Of a stretch of 28,330 bases of DNA, positions 1 to 7,032 are shown in pieces; position 1 is the stretch's first letter; each line of letters opens with the position of its first letter. The stretch is from positions 1-28,330 of the forward strand of contig CAAEUZ010000037.1 of assembly GCA_900759385.1 (NCBI GenBank), written 5' to 3'. The translations under genes were made by a program, and so were the position numbers. The DNA comes from an uncultured Oscillospiraceae bacterium. Its GTDB lineage: Bacteria > Bacillota > Clostridia > Oscillospirales > Oscillospiraceae. Below the pieces are notes generated by a model. That model was given only the letters and a program-made list of their open reading frames with translations. It did no database searches and was not told the DNA's origin.

Positions 1-5
1 ATCCC

Positions 6-644
6 TCAGGACAGCCTCTCGCAGAGCCCCCTCAATTCCCTGGCGGCGGCCTCCACATCGCTCTGGGCAAACAGCGCACTGACCACCGCTGCCCCGGCCA
101 GGCCGAGGCCGTTCAGCTGCGATATGTTGTCCCGCGTAATCCCGCCGATGGCGACAACGGGTATGCTCACGGCGGAGCATATGGCGCGGAACTCCTCCGG
201 CGTCACGTAGGACGAGACGGCTTTGGTGTCCGTGGGGAAGGCAGCGCCGGAGCCGAGGTAGTCCGCGCCCGCCTTTTCCGCGGCCACGGCCTGCTCCACA
301 TTGTGCGCGGAGACGCCGATTATCTTGCCGGGGCCGAGCATGGCGCGCGCCTTCCCGCAGGCCATGTCATCCTGGCCCACGTGCACGCCGTCCGCCCCGG
401 AGAGCAGCGCGACGTCCACATTGTCGTTTATCACGCAGCGCACACCGTACCTGTGGCAGAGCTCCACCACCCAGCGTGCCTCGCTGAGGAACGCGCGCGG
501 GTCCAGCTCCTTCTCGCGCAGCTGTACAAAGGTAGCGCCACCCTTTATGGCGGCCTCCACCTGGTCGAGGACGCCGTCGGCGTCGTGCGCCCAGGTCCTG
601 TCCGTGACGGCGTAGAGCGTAAGCTCGCCGGGCTTCATCTTCAT
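6..644 (-). CDS. thiE: Thiamine-phosphate synthase ThiE
   Basis: Cytosolic enzyme that joins HMP pyrophosphate to thiazole phosphate, giving thiamine phosphate and pyrophosphate. The 212-residue product has the usual TIM-barrel length. Family motifs are visible: QLREK near residues 41-45, GADGVHVGQDD at 83-93, the GADYLGSGAAFPT segment at about 127-138 and IGGI at 167-170. The frame is open farther upstream to 716, but I chose the ATG at 644 because an AGGGGGA ribosome binding site lies 6 bases before it, and the longer frame would translate the riboswitch terminator. The gene is preceded on its own strand by a promoter, a TPP aptamer and a terminator, so TPP should repress it. Its partner genes thiW and thiM lie about 2.3 kb away on the other strand. 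The stop codon lies at the very edge of the window, so any downstream operon partner is unseen. Confidence 0.95.
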   Translation of the reverse strand: MKMKPGELTLYAVTDRTWAHDADGVLDQVEAAIKGGATFVQLREKELDPRAFLSEARWVVELCHRYGVRCVINDNVDVALLSGADGVHVGQDDMACGKARAMLGPGKIIGVSAHNVEQAVAAEKAGADYLGSGAAFPTDTKAVSSYVTPEEFRAICSAVSIPVVAIGGITRDNISQLNGLGLAGAAVVSALFAQSDVEAAARELRGLCERLS

Positions 645-663
645 GAAAATTCCCCCTATAAAA

Positions 664-704
664 GAAAAAACCGTGAAAATACCAATAATAAGGCGTTTTC
701 GCGG
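664..704 (-). terminator. Intrinsic terminator of the thiE riboswitch
   Basis: Reading the minus strand, the arms CCGCGAAAA (696-704) and TTTTCACGG (671-679) pair with one mismatch and are followed by a run of T at 665-670. It sits between the TPP aptamer and the thiE ribosome binding site, where the riboswitch off-state terminator is expected. The loop is long (16 bases), so the pairing is a little less certain than for other terminators in this window. Confidence 0.7.
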
Positions 705-719
705 CAAAGGCTGCAATAT

Positions 720-797
720 TTCCCTACGTTGGCATTATCCAAATCAGGTCAACGGGTCGAGGCCTGCGCCTCCTCTCAGCCTTGCGGCTCCCCTTTT
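720..797 (-). promoter_or_regulatory. TPP riboswitch aptamer upstream of thiE
   Basis: The minus strand carries all conserved blocks of the THI-box in order: GGGGAGCC, GGCTGAGAGGAGGC, GCCTCGACCC, then ACCTGATTTGGATAATGCC and ACGTAGGGA. The CTGAGA block forms the pyrimidine-binding arm, and the GATTTGG/TAATGCC/CGTAGGG blocks form the pyrophosphate arm. A terminator lies between it and thiE, so TPP binding should end transcription before thiE. Confidence 0.97.
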
Positions 798-806
798 GGC
801 GTAACC

Positions 807-835
807 ATTATACGACAGCCGCGGGCATATTGCAA
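807..835 (-). promoter_or_regulatory. Promoter of the thiE transcript
   Basis: On the minus strand, TTGCAA (830-835) and a perfect TATAAT (807-812) are separated by 17 bases. Transcription would start just upstream of the TPP aptamer, as the riboswitch requires. Confidence 0.8.
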
Positions 836-874
836 GCAAAATCGCTTTGCTCCCAGCAGATTGCCATATATGCC

Positions 875-903
875 TTGATTTAAACGGCAAAATATGATAA
901 CAT
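875..903 (+). promoter_or_regulatory. Possible promoter of the zinc-ribbon membrane protein gene
   Basis: TTGATT (875-880) and TAACAT (898-903) are 17 bases apart, with a TG one base before the -10. The -10 is imperfect and other AT-rich hexamers lie nearby, so the exact site is uncertain. Confidence 0.35.
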
Positions 904-943
904 TTTTATAGACAGAGCGAATATTTTTTGGGAGGTGGACAGC

Positions 944-1804
944 ATGTCCGAAACCTACTGCGGCAAGAGCTGCGAACTCTGTCCCCAGCGTGAGGCAAAT
1001 AATTGTCCCGGCTGCAAATCCCTCCCCTACAGCGACGGCTGCACCATAGCCCCCTGCTGCCGGAACTCAGGCTATGACAACTGCTCATCCTGCGCATTCT
1101 CCACCACATGCGAAAAGCTCGGCGGACGTGACTCCGTCCCCGACCACAGGTATGCCTCCCTCGCCAAAGACTCCGCATCCAGGGAGTATTCCGCCGCCCA
1201 CGCGGAAGAGGCCTGCAGGCGGCTGACCACCCTCTTCTGGCTCCAAATAGTCTCGCTGGCAATAAGCGTCCTCTCGAACGACCTCGTCGTCGGTGTGCTG
1301 CCCTGGCTGGAACTGCCCATGCTCATCGCCTCCGTAGTCCTGCTTCTGCTTTACGGCCTGACGCTGCTGAAGCTCTCGCCGTTCAGCCGCTTCTACCGGA
1401 GGGCAGGTATACTGAATTTCGCAACCCTGATTGCCTCAGCGGTCTCCCCCCTCTTCATACTTATCAACCCACTCAATCTTTTACTGTTCCTCCTGCCCGT
1501 GCTCGCCGCCGCCATTCTCGCGCTGGTGTCCACGCTGACGGAGTTTCGCGGCCACATAGAGCTGCTGAGCGCGCACGACAGGGCGCTCGCGGCCAAGTGG
1601 GAAAGCCTGCGCGCCTGGTACATCGGCGTGGTTGTCGTGAGCATGGTAGCGGGGCTTTTTTCCGGCCGGAGCAGTACGACAGTATATATTCTGCTTCTGA
1701 CCTCCGCGGCAAGTTTCATTATCGGCATAGTGGTGCTCATCTATCTTTGGCGCACGGCCCAGTTCTTCAAGGCCATGGCCGGGAACGGCGCCGGGGAATT
1801 ATAA
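944..1804 (+). CDS. Cysteine-rich (DUF3795-like) membrane protein of unknown function
   Basis: The 286-residue product has two parts. Residues 1-60 are rich in cysteine, with CGKSCELC, CPGC, CC and CSSC pairs plus a last Cys near 56. This resembles the small zinc-binding DUF3795 fold and probably binds one or two metal ions. Residues 95-268 contain about six hydrophobic helices (roughly 95-112, 122-142, 154-175, 177-197, 224-242, 246-268). No signal peptide is seen, so the cysteine part is probably cytoplasmic. A GTG at 935 is in frame, but it lies inside the GGGAGGTGG ribosome binding site, so the ATG at 944 is preferred. The gene stands alone, converging on the next gene at a shared terminator. 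I do not recognise a specific function; a membrane-anchored metal-binding or redox-sensing role is only a guess. Confidence 0.85.
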   Translation: MSETYCGKSCELCPQREANNCPGCKSLPYSDGCTIAPCCRNSGYDNCSSCAFSTTCEKLGGRDSVPDHRYASLAKDSASREYSAAHAEEACRRLTTLFWLQIVSLAISVLSNDLVVGVLPWLELPMLIASVVLLLLYGLTLLKLSPFSRFYRRAGILNFATLIASAVSPLFILINPLNLLLFLLPVLAAAILALVSTLTEFRGHIELLSAHDRALAAKWESLRAWYIGVVVVSMVAGLFSGRSSTTVYILLLTSAASFIIGIVVLIYLWRTAQFFKAMAGNGAGEL

Positions 1805-1807
1805 CGT

Positions 1808-1836
1808 AAAAAGAGGACGCCGCGGCGTCCTCTTTT
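1808..1836. terminator. Bidirectional terminator between convergent genes
   Basis: A near-perfect inverted repeat (AAAGAGGACGCCG and its complement) begins with a run of A and ends with a run of T. It therefore works in both directions, serving the zinc-ribbon gene on the plus strand and the membrane protein gene on the minus strand. Confidence 0.9.
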
Positions 1837-1841
1837 CGCGC

Positions 1842-2432
1842 TCAGCATCGCGGCCTTCGCCGCAGTTCACGGGCGCTTACGGGCAGCAGCACCAGCTTCC
1901 CCATGCGCTGGGCAAAAACAGCCAGGCCGGTGACCAGCTCGATGGCCGCGGCGGCGCCCGGCAGCAGACGCACGGCCAGTTCTCCCAGCAGCTCGGCGGC
2001 CAGCGTCCAGATATACCAGGTCCAGAGCTGTCCCCAGCGGCGGCGCAGGCCCGGGCTGATAAAGGCGAACACCAGGCCGTGGGAGCTGCACTCCAGATAT
2101 TCGGCCAGCGCGCCCATAAAGAAGAACGCTATGTTCACCGCCGTCGCCGTCCTGGCCGAAAAGCCCTCCGGATGCGCCAGTGCGACGCCCATGCCCGCCG
2201 CAGCCAGGGCGCATACTGCTGTCAGACGGTAGCGCTGCTGCCATCCGCCCAGCGTCAGCAGCACCACCGCGTAGCCAAAGGGCAGTATCAGCGCCAGCAG
2301 GCCCAGCCTGACCCCCATGGCGCTCCCGCCGGGCAGGAGCCGCGCGCCGAAATCGGCCAGCTGTATGAGCAGAAACAGCGCCGCGAGAGCCCAAACATGC
2401 GCCCCGGCGCGTCTGTACCGGCTGTAATCCAT
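1842..2432 (-). CDS. Six-helix integral membrane protein of unknown function
   Basis: A 196-residue, very hydrophobic protein with about six membrane helices (roughly residues 12-32, 40-62, 68-87, 94-112, 135-155 and 160-180) and short Arg-rich ends, including a C-terminal RELRRRPRC tail that should face the cytoplasm. I do not recognise a family or catalytic motif. A GGGAGG ribosome binding site lies about 10 bases before the ATG at 2432. The gene lies between the two thiamine transcription units, back to back with the thiWM promoter, but nothing in the protein points to thiamine. It is a plausible real gene because the ribosome binding site, the hydrophobic pattern, a possible promoter and the shared terminator all agree. 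Confidence 0.75.
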   Translation of the reverse strand: MDYSRYRRAGAHVWALAALFLLIQLADFGARLLPGGSAMGVRLGLLALILPFGYAVVLLTLGGWQQRYRLTAVCALAAAGMGVALAHPEGFSARTATAVNIAFFFMGALAEYLECSSHGLVFAFISPGLRRRWGQLWTWYIWTLAAELLGELAVRLLPGAAAAIELVTGLAVFAQRMGKLVLLPVSARELRRRPRC

Positions 2433-2465
2433 TTCCGAGCGCCTCCCGAAACGTTTTATGCCACC

Positions 2466-2494
2466 ATTTTATCAGCACGCCGCCGGCCGCGCAA
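2466..2494 (-). promoter_or_regulatory. Possible promoter of the six-helix membrane protein gene
   Basis: On the minus strand TTGCGC (2489-2494) and TAAAAT (2466-2471) are 17 bases apart and lie about 30 bases before the start codon. The -35 is weak. It is divergent from the thiWM promoter at 2504-2532. Confidence 0.4.
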
Positions 2495-2503
2495 GAGCGC
2501 CCC

Positions 2504-2532
2504 TTGACAAACGGCCCGCGTAGTGCGATAAT
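2504..2532 (+). promoter_or_regulatory. Main promoter of the thiWM operon
   Basis: A perfect TTGACA (2504-2509) and GATAAT (2527-2532) have the ideal 17-base spacing. Transcription should start about 2540, immediately before the first TPP aptamer. Confidence 0.93.
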
Positions 2533-2545
2533 ATGCGCAACAAAA

Positions 2546-2620
2546 CAGGGGAGCCGTTTGGCTGAGAGGAGGCGCAAGCCTCGACCCTAGACCTGATTCG
2601 GGTAATGCCGGCGTAGGGAG
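2546..2620 (+). promoter_or_regulatory. TPP riboswitch aptamer of the thiWM operon
   Basis: All THI-box blocks are present: GGGGAGCC, GGCTGAGAGGAGGC, GCCTCGACCC, ACCTGATTCGGGTAATGCC and GCGTAGGGA. The 3' strand AGGGAG (2615-2620) can also pair with CTCCCT (2641-2646) in the 5' arm of the following terminator. That gives a simple switch: without TPP the antiterminator forms, and with TPP the terminator forms. Confidence 0.97.
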
Positions 2621-2636
2621 TAGACGTTTGAGTTGT

Positions 2637-2662
2637 GAGGCTCCCTGCCGGGGGCCTTTTTG
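2637..2662 (+). terminator. Terminator of the first thiWM TPP riboswitch
   Basis: The arms AGGCTCC and GGGGGCCT close a short loop and are followed by five T. It begins 17 bases after the TPP aptamer, and its 5' arm overlaps the antiterminator partner of the aptamer's 3' strand. Confidence 0.88.
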
Positions 2663-2680
2663 CTTTCCTGTTTGAATTTC

Positions 2681-2708
2681 CTGAAAGGGGGCCGCGAGGC
2701 AATATAAT
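2681..2708 (+). promoter_or_regulatory. Candidate second promoter inside the thiWM leader
   Basis: A perfect TATAAT (2703-2708) has CTGAAA (2681-2686) 16 bases upstream. It lies after the riboswitch terminator and before the second structured element, so it could drive thiWM independently of the first riboswitch. A perfect -10 is uncommon in such GC-rich DNA, but the -35 matches only four of six positions. Confidence 0.5.
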
Positions 2709-2763
2709 TACGGCGCTCAGGGTTGACGCCCTGTGCCGGATGGAGGGGGAGCGCCCTGCGTCC

Positions 2764-2878
2764 GGGCCAAATATGCAGCGATGGGAAGCCGTGTTCCGGC
2801 GTGAGAGGAGGCCAGTGAGCCTCGACCGACAAGCCTGGCGGCACTGATGCCGCCCGCGGGTGACGCTGCATTGCGCCC
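2764..2878 (+). promoter_or_regulatory. Structured leader element resembling a diverged TPP aptamer
   Basis: A closing stem of eight pairs (ATGCAGCG 2773-2780 with CGCTGCAT 2864-2871), perhaps extended by GGGC (2764-2767) with GCCC (2875-2878), encloses blocks in THI-box order: GGGAAGCC, GGC, GTGAGAGGAGGC, GCCTCGACC, CCTG, ATGCCG and CGCGGG. The hairpins GCC/GGC, GAGGC/GCCTC and GGCGGCA/TGCCGCC are all possible. The distance from CCTG to ATGCCG equals that in the genuine aptamer at 2546-2620. However, CTGAGA has become GTGAGA with one inserted base, and the invariant GAT..GG.TAAT and CGTAGGGA blocks are not kept. It may be a variant with another ligand, or a decaying copy. An alternative pairing of CGCGGG (2855-2860) with CCCGCG (2883-2888) could form an expression platform. 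Confidence 0.5.
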
Positions 2879-2914
2879 TTTGCCCGCGAACATCTTATTC
2901 AGGGAGTGTTGAAT

Positions 2915-3472
2915 ATGCAATCCGTCAAAACCAAGAAGCTGGCCATTGCCGCCATTTTCGTCGCCATCGCCGTCGTGGGCAGCGCCTTTATCCAGTTCCC
3001 CTTCCTGGGCAGCAACTGCTCGCCCACTCAGCACATGGTAAACGTGCTCTGCGCCGTCTTCCTCGGCCCCGGCTGGGGCGTGTGCGTGGCCTTCTGCGCC
3101 AGCCTTATCCGAAACCTGCTGGCCGTCGGCTCCCTCATGGCCTTCCCCGGCAGTATGATAGGCGCGCTGTGCTGCGGCCTCATGTACAAGGCCCTCAAGA
3201 ACAGGAACGACGCCGTGGCCATCGCCGCCACCCTGGTGGCCGAGATGCTCGGCACCGGTGTGCTCGGCGGCCTGTGCGCCTACCCGGTCGCCACCATGTT
3301 TATGAATGTTGACGCCGCCGCCACCGCCGTCACGGCGTACATCATCCCCTTCCTCATCTCCACCGTCGTCGGCTCCATCATCGCCGGCGCGCTCGTCTAC
3401 GCCCTCAAGGCCGGCGGCGCCCTGCGCCGTATGCAGGCCAGTCTCGAGGCCAACAACAGAAAGCATGCCTGA
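2915..3472 (+). CDS. thiW: ECF transporter substrate-binding subunit ThiW
   Basis: S component of an energy-coupling-factor transporter, predicted to bring the thiazole precursor of thiamine (hydroxyethylthiazole) into the cell. The 185-residue protein is nearly all membrane helices. Segments typical of ThiW are visible: the N-terminal KTKKLAIAAIFVAIAVV, then CSPTQHMVNVLCAVFLGPGW, SLIRNLL and MAFPGSMIGALCCGLMY. In-frame GTG (2906) and TTG codons lie upstream, but the AGGGAG ribosome binding site (2901-2906) is 8 bases before the ATG at 2915, which decides the start. No ATPase or EcfT genes are in the window, so it presumably uses a shared energising module encoded elsewhere. It is controlled by the TPP riboswitch leader and overlaps thiM by 8 bases, so import and phosphorylation are coupled. 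Confidence 0.93.
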   Translation: MQSVKTKKLAIAAIFVAIAVVGSAFIQFPFLGSNCSPTQHMVNVLCAVFLGPGWGVCVAFCASLIRNLLAVGSLMAFPGSMIGALCCGLMYKALKNRNDAVAIAATLVAEMLGTGVLGGLCAYPVATMFMNVDAAATAVTAYIIPFLISTVVGSIIAGALVYALKAGGALRRMQASLEANNRKHA

Positions 3473-4268
3473 TTACACCGTCTGCGCCGCCGTGCGCGCC
3501 AAGCGCCCGCTGGTACACTGCATCTCGAATATAGTCACCGCCAACGACTGCGCAAACCTCCTCCTCGCCGCGGGCGCGAGCCCAATGATGGCCGAGGCAC
3601 CCGAGGAGATGGCGGAGATAACGCGCCTGGCGGACGCCACGGTGCTCAACACCGGCACGCCCTCGGCCGGCAAATACGCCGCCGCGCGCATCTGCCTGGA
3701 GGAGTCAAACCGTCTGGGAAAGCCCGTCGTGCTCGACCCCGTCGGAGTGGGCGCCGGTTCCTGGCGCCTGGCCCGGGTCGCGGAGCTGCTGGAGTCCGGC
3801 ACGCCGGACATCGTGCGCGTCAACCTGGCCGAGGCCGAGGCCCTGCTGGGCCTGGGCAGCGCCGAACAGGGCGTGGACAGCCCCGGCCGCACCAAGACGG
3901 AGCATCGTCTCGCCGCCGCCCGAGCGCTCGCCGCAAAGCTGGGCTGCACCGTGCTGCTCACAGGCGCGCGGGACATAGTCTCGGACGGCGCCCGCAGCGC
4001 GGCCATCTCCGGCGGCAGCGAGCTCATGCCCCTCGTCACCGGCGGCGGCTGTATGCTCAGCGCCCTGTGCGGCGCGATCCTCGCCGTGGAGGGCGACGCG
4101 TTTGCCGCCGCCTGCGCCGCCAGCCTCTGCTGGAAGCGCTGTTCCGAGCTGGCGGAGCAGATGAGCGGCCGGGCCGGGCCGGGCTCCCTGCGTGCTTCAC
4201 TCATGGACGCCGCCATGGCCATGACGGACGCCGCGCTCGCCGCAGCGGCGCAGCCGGAAACACTGTAA
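3465..4268 (+). CDS. thiM: Hydroxyethylthiazole kinase ThiM
   Basis: Cytosolic kinase that phosphorylates the hydroxyethylthiazole brought in by ThiW, making the thiazole phosphate used by ThiE. At 267 residues it has the usual length. Recognisable segments are PLVHCISNIVTANDCANLLLAAGASPMMA at residues 15-43, DPVGVGAG at 91-98 and the anion-hole loop VTGGGCMLSA at 191-200. That loop carries the conserved Cys (196); the more usual form is TGTGC, so one residue before the Cys-bearing turn differs. The frame is open farther upstream within thiW, but the ATG at 3465 gives exactly the family N terminus and overlaps the thiW stop, indicating translational coupling. A strong terminator follows. No thiD or de novo thiazole genes are seen here, so this cluster is a salvage unit. 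Confidence 0.95.
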   Translation: MPDYTVCAAVRAKRPLVHCISNIVTANDCANLLLAAGASPMMAEAPEEMAEITRLADATVLNTGTPSAGKYAAARICLEESNRLGKPVVLDPVGVGAGSWRLARVAELLESGTPDIVRVNLAEAEALLGLGSAEQGVDSPGRTKTEHRLAAARALAAKLGCTVLLTGARDIVSDGARSAAISGGSELMPLVTGGGCMLSALCGAILAVEGDAFAAACAASLCWKRCSELAEQMSGRAGPGSLRASLMDAAMAMTDAALAAAAQPETL

Positions 4269-4286
4269 TCACCATAATCTGACCGC

Positions 4287-4320
4287 AAGTCCGGCAGGGT
4301 TCCCCTGCCGGACTTATTCT
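4287..4320 (+). terminator. Terminator of the thiWM operon
   Basis: Thirteen perfect pairs (AAGTCCGGCAGGG with its complement, 4287-4299 and 4303-4315) with a 3-base loop, followed by a T-rich ATTCTTTTCT stretch. Confidence 0.9.
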
Positions 4321-4441
4321 TTTCTCCATCCGTCCGGGGAGTTTCTGCGCCGTGATTGCTAATACTTTAACTATATTTTGTTCCCCAGGGGCGGACATTT
4401 TGGCGCTTTGTGAAAAAATGCAGGAAGTGGCGAAATTTTTC

Positions 4442-4469
4442 TTTAACTTCACAGCGGATGTGATATACT
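4442..4469 (+). promoter_or_regulatory. Extended -10 promoter of the phosphoketolase gene
   Basis: TATACT (4464-4469) is preceded by TG with one base between, the extended -10 pattern. The best -35 is a weak TTTAAC (4442-4447) at 16 bases. About 58 bases of leader precede the start codon. The rest of the spacer from 4321 to 4441 shows nothing I can identify. Confidence 0.7.
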
Positions 4470-4527
4470 ACTGGCGGAAAGCATTGCCATGCCGACCTAA
4501 ACTAATGCGAATCAGGGAGGAACTGAG

Positions 4528-6900
4528 ATGTCGGAAAAGACAAGGACGCCTGCCACCGAGGAAATGCTCGCCTCTATGGACAAGTACTGGCGCGCCGCCA
4601 ACTACCTGTCCGCCTGCCAGCTCTATCTGCTGGACAACCCCCTGCTGGAGAAGCCCCTCAGCGAGGACGACATCAAGAAGAAGATCGTCGGCCACTGGGG
4701 CACCGTTCCCGGACAGAACTTCATTTACACTCACCTCAACCGTGTCATCAAGGAATTCGACCTCGACATGATATACATCTCCGGCCCCGGCCACGGCGGC
4801 AACGCCATGGTCGCGCAGGACTGGCTGGACGGCAGCTATCAGGAGATATACCCCAACATAACCCGCGACAAGGAGGGTATGCAGCGCCTCTTCAAGCAGT
4901 TCTCCTTCCCCGGCGGCGTGCCGAGCCACGTCGCGCCCGAGACTCCGGGCTCCATCAACGAGGGCGGCGAGCTGGGCTACTCCCTGGCGCACGCCTTCGG
5001 TGCGGTGACCGATAACCCCAACCTCATCGCCGCCACAGTAGTGGGCGACGGCGAGGCCGAGACCGGCCCGCTGGCCACCAGCTGGCAGCTCAACAAGTTC
5101 ATCAACGCCAAGACGGACGGCGTCGTGCTGCCCATACTGCACCTCAACGGCTACAAGATCGCCAACCCGACCGTCTTCTCCCGCATCCCGCACGAGGAGC
5201 TGGAGGCCTTCTTCTACGGCTGCGGCTGGGAGCCGCACTTTGTCGAGGGCAGCGACCCCATGGCCATGCACCGCGCCATGGCCGACGCGCTCGACGACTG
5301 CATCGGTAAGATTCTCTCCTATCAGGCGGACGCGCGCGAAAACGGCAATCTGGCCCGCCCGCGCTGGCCGATGATCGTACTGCGCACGCCCAAGGGCTGG
5401 ACCGGCCCGGCCTATGTGGACGGGCTCAAGGTCGAGGACTACTGGCGCGCCCACCAGGTGCCCATACAGCCCGACTCCCCCGAGCACATCCGCCAGATTG
5501 AGGAGTGGCTGCGCAGCTACCGCCCCGAGGAGCTCTTCGACAAGGAGGGACACCCCATCGACGAGATCCTCGCCCTCTGCCCCGAGGGCGACCGCCGCAT
5601 GGGCATGAACCCGCACGCCAACGGCGGCAAGCTGCTCCGCGACCTGCGCATGCCGGACTTCCGCGACTACGCCGTGGCCGTCCCCTTCCCCGGCAGCGTG
5701 GAGGCCAGCGACATGACCGAGCTGGGCGGCTTTGTGCGCGACATCTATAAGCTCAACGAGAAGGAGCGCAACTTCCGCAGCTTCGGCCCGGACGAGACCG
5801 CCTCCAACCGCCTGCAGGCCGTGTTTGAGGAGACCGACCGCGTCTGGGACGCCGAGTCCTCCGACATTGACGACCATCTGGCCCCCGACGGCCGCGTCTT
5901 TGACTCCATGCTCAGCGAGCACGTCTGCCAGGGCATGCTCGAGGGCTACCTGCTCACCGGCCGCCACGGCTTCTTCAACAGCTACGAGGCCTTCATCCGC
6001 ATCGTGGACAGCATGTTCAGCCAGCACGCCAAGTGGCTCAAGGTCTGCAACCAGCTGCCCTGGAGGGCGGATATCGCCAGCCTCAACTACGTCCTCGCCA
6101 GCAACGTCTGGCAGCAGGACCACAACGGCTTCACCCATCAGGACCCCGGCTTCCTGGACCACGTGGCCAACAAGAAGGCCGACGTCGTGCGCCTCTACCT
6201 GCCGCCCGACGCCAACTGCCTGCTGAGCTGCTTCGACCACTGCATCCGCAGCCGCAACTACGTGAACGTAATCGTCGCCAGCAAGCACCCGCGCCCGCAG
6301 TGGCTGACCATGGAGCAGGCCGTCAAGCACTGCACCCAGGGCATAGGCATCTGGCAGTGGGCCAGCACCGACGAGGGCGAAGAGCCCGATATCGTCATGG
6401 CCTGCTGCGGCGACACCCCCACGCTGGAGACCCTGGCCGCCGTCACCATACTGCGCGACGCCTTCCCCGAGCTCAAGATCCGCGTGGTCAATGTCGTTGA
6501 CCTCATGCGCCTGCAGAGCGAGGAGCAGCACCCGCACGGCCTCAGCCAGCGCGAGTACGACGCCCTGTTCACCCGCGACAAGCCCATCGTCTTCGCCTTC
6601 CACGGCTATCCCAGCCTGATCCACGAGCTCACCTACAAGCGCTTCAACAAGAACATCCATGTGCGCGGCTACATCGAGGAGGGCACCATCACCACGCCCT
6701 TCGACATGCGCGTCATGAACCAGCTCGACCGCTTCAACCTGGTCCAGACCGCGGTGTACAATCTGCCCCAGCTGGGCAACCGCGGCAGCTACCTCATCCA
6801 GCAGATGAAGGACAAGCTCGTCGAGCACAAGCAGTACATCGCCAAGTACGGCGTGGACCTGCCCGAAGTCGCCAACTGGAAATGGACCAGCGCGAAGTGA
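4528..6900 (+). CDS. xfp: Xylulose-5-phosphate/fructose-6-phosphate phosphoketolase
   Basis: Thiamine-diphosphate enzyme that cleaves xylulose 5-phosphate (and often fructose 6-phosphate) with phosphate, giving acetyl phosphate plus glyceraldehyde 3-phosphate or erythrose 4-phosphate. The 790 residues match the family length. Visible motifs are GPGHGG at residues 86-91, the diphosphate-binding GDGEAETGPLATSW at 173-186, HLNGYKIANPT at 205-215 and HNGFTHQDPG in the second thiamine-type domain. The ATG at 4528 has a GGGAGG ribosome binding site 7 bases upstream. The gene has its own promoter and terminator. Codons end almost always in C or G, which suggests high expression. No acetate kinase gene is nearby, so the fate of acetyl phosphate is not shown here. 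Whether it accepts both sugars cannot be read from the sequence. It is a TPP-dependent enzyme lying next to a TPP-salvage operon, which may be chance. Confidence 0.97.
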   Translation: MSEKTRTPATEEMLASMDKYWRAANYLSACQLYLLDNPLLEKPLSEDDIKKKIVGHWGTVPGQNFIYTHLNRVIKEFDLDMIYISGPGHGGNAMVAQDWLDGSYQEIYPNITRDKEGMQRLFKQFSFPGGVPSHVAPETPGSINEGGELGYSLAHAFGAVTDNPNLIAATVVGDGEAETGPLATSWQLNKFINAKTDGVVLPILHLNGYKIANPTVFSRIPHEELEAFFYGCGWEPHFVEGSDPMAMHRAMADALDDCIGKILSYQADARENGNLARPRWPMIVLRTPKGWTGPAYVDGLKVEDYWRAHQVPIQPDSPEHIRQIEEWLRSYRPEELFDKEGHPIDEILALCPEGDRRMGMNPHANGGKLLRDLRMPDFRDYAVAVPFPGSVEASDMTELGGFVRDIYKLNEKERNFRSFGPDETASNRLQAVFEETDRVWDAESSDIDDHLAPDGRVFDSMLSEHVCQGMLEGYLLTGRHGFFNSYEAFIRIVDSMFSQHAKWLKVCNQLPWRADIASLNYVLASNVWQQDHNGFTHQDPGFLDHVANKKADVVRLYLPPDANCLLSCFDHCIRSRNYVNVIVASKHPRPQWLTMEQAVKHCTQGIGIWQWASTDEGEEPDIVMACCGDTPTLETLAAVTILRDAFPELKIRVVNVVDLMRLQSEEQHPHGLSQREYDALFTRDKPIVFAFHGYPSLIHELTYKRFNKNIHVRGYIEEGTITTPFDMRVMNQLDRFNLVQTAVYNLPQLGNRGSYLIQQMKDKLVEHKQYIAKYGVDLPEVANWKWTSAK

Positions 6901-6926
6901 ACCGCTCCCGCCGGATAATAAAGAGC

Positions 6927-6956
6927 AAAAGGACGCACCTCATGGTGCGTCCTTTT
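6927..6956. terminator. Terminator after the phosphoketolase gene
   Basis: A perfect 13-pair stem, AAAAGGACGCACC and its complement with a 4-base loop, ends in TTTT on both strands. It lies 26 bases after the xfp stop codon. Confidence 0.9.
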
Positions 6957-7032
6957 CGTCGGCCGCGGTGCCCCCACCCCTGCATTTGACCCTGACTTTC
7001 TGCGCGCCGGAAGCGCTGCAACAAAGATTGCG

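Noticed and set aside
2764..2878. A cobalamin riboswitch before thiW
   Set aside because: GGGAAGCC and GGCACTG look superficially like cobalamin-box pieces, but the order and spacing of the conserved core do not fit. The TPP-like reading explains more blocks.
4468..6828. A 786-codon open frame on the minus strand opposite the phosphoketolase gene
   Set aside because: It mirrors xfp, has a low-complexity Val/Ala/Leu/Gly/His/Asp composition and no family motif. It is a by-product of GC-rich codon bias on the coding strand.
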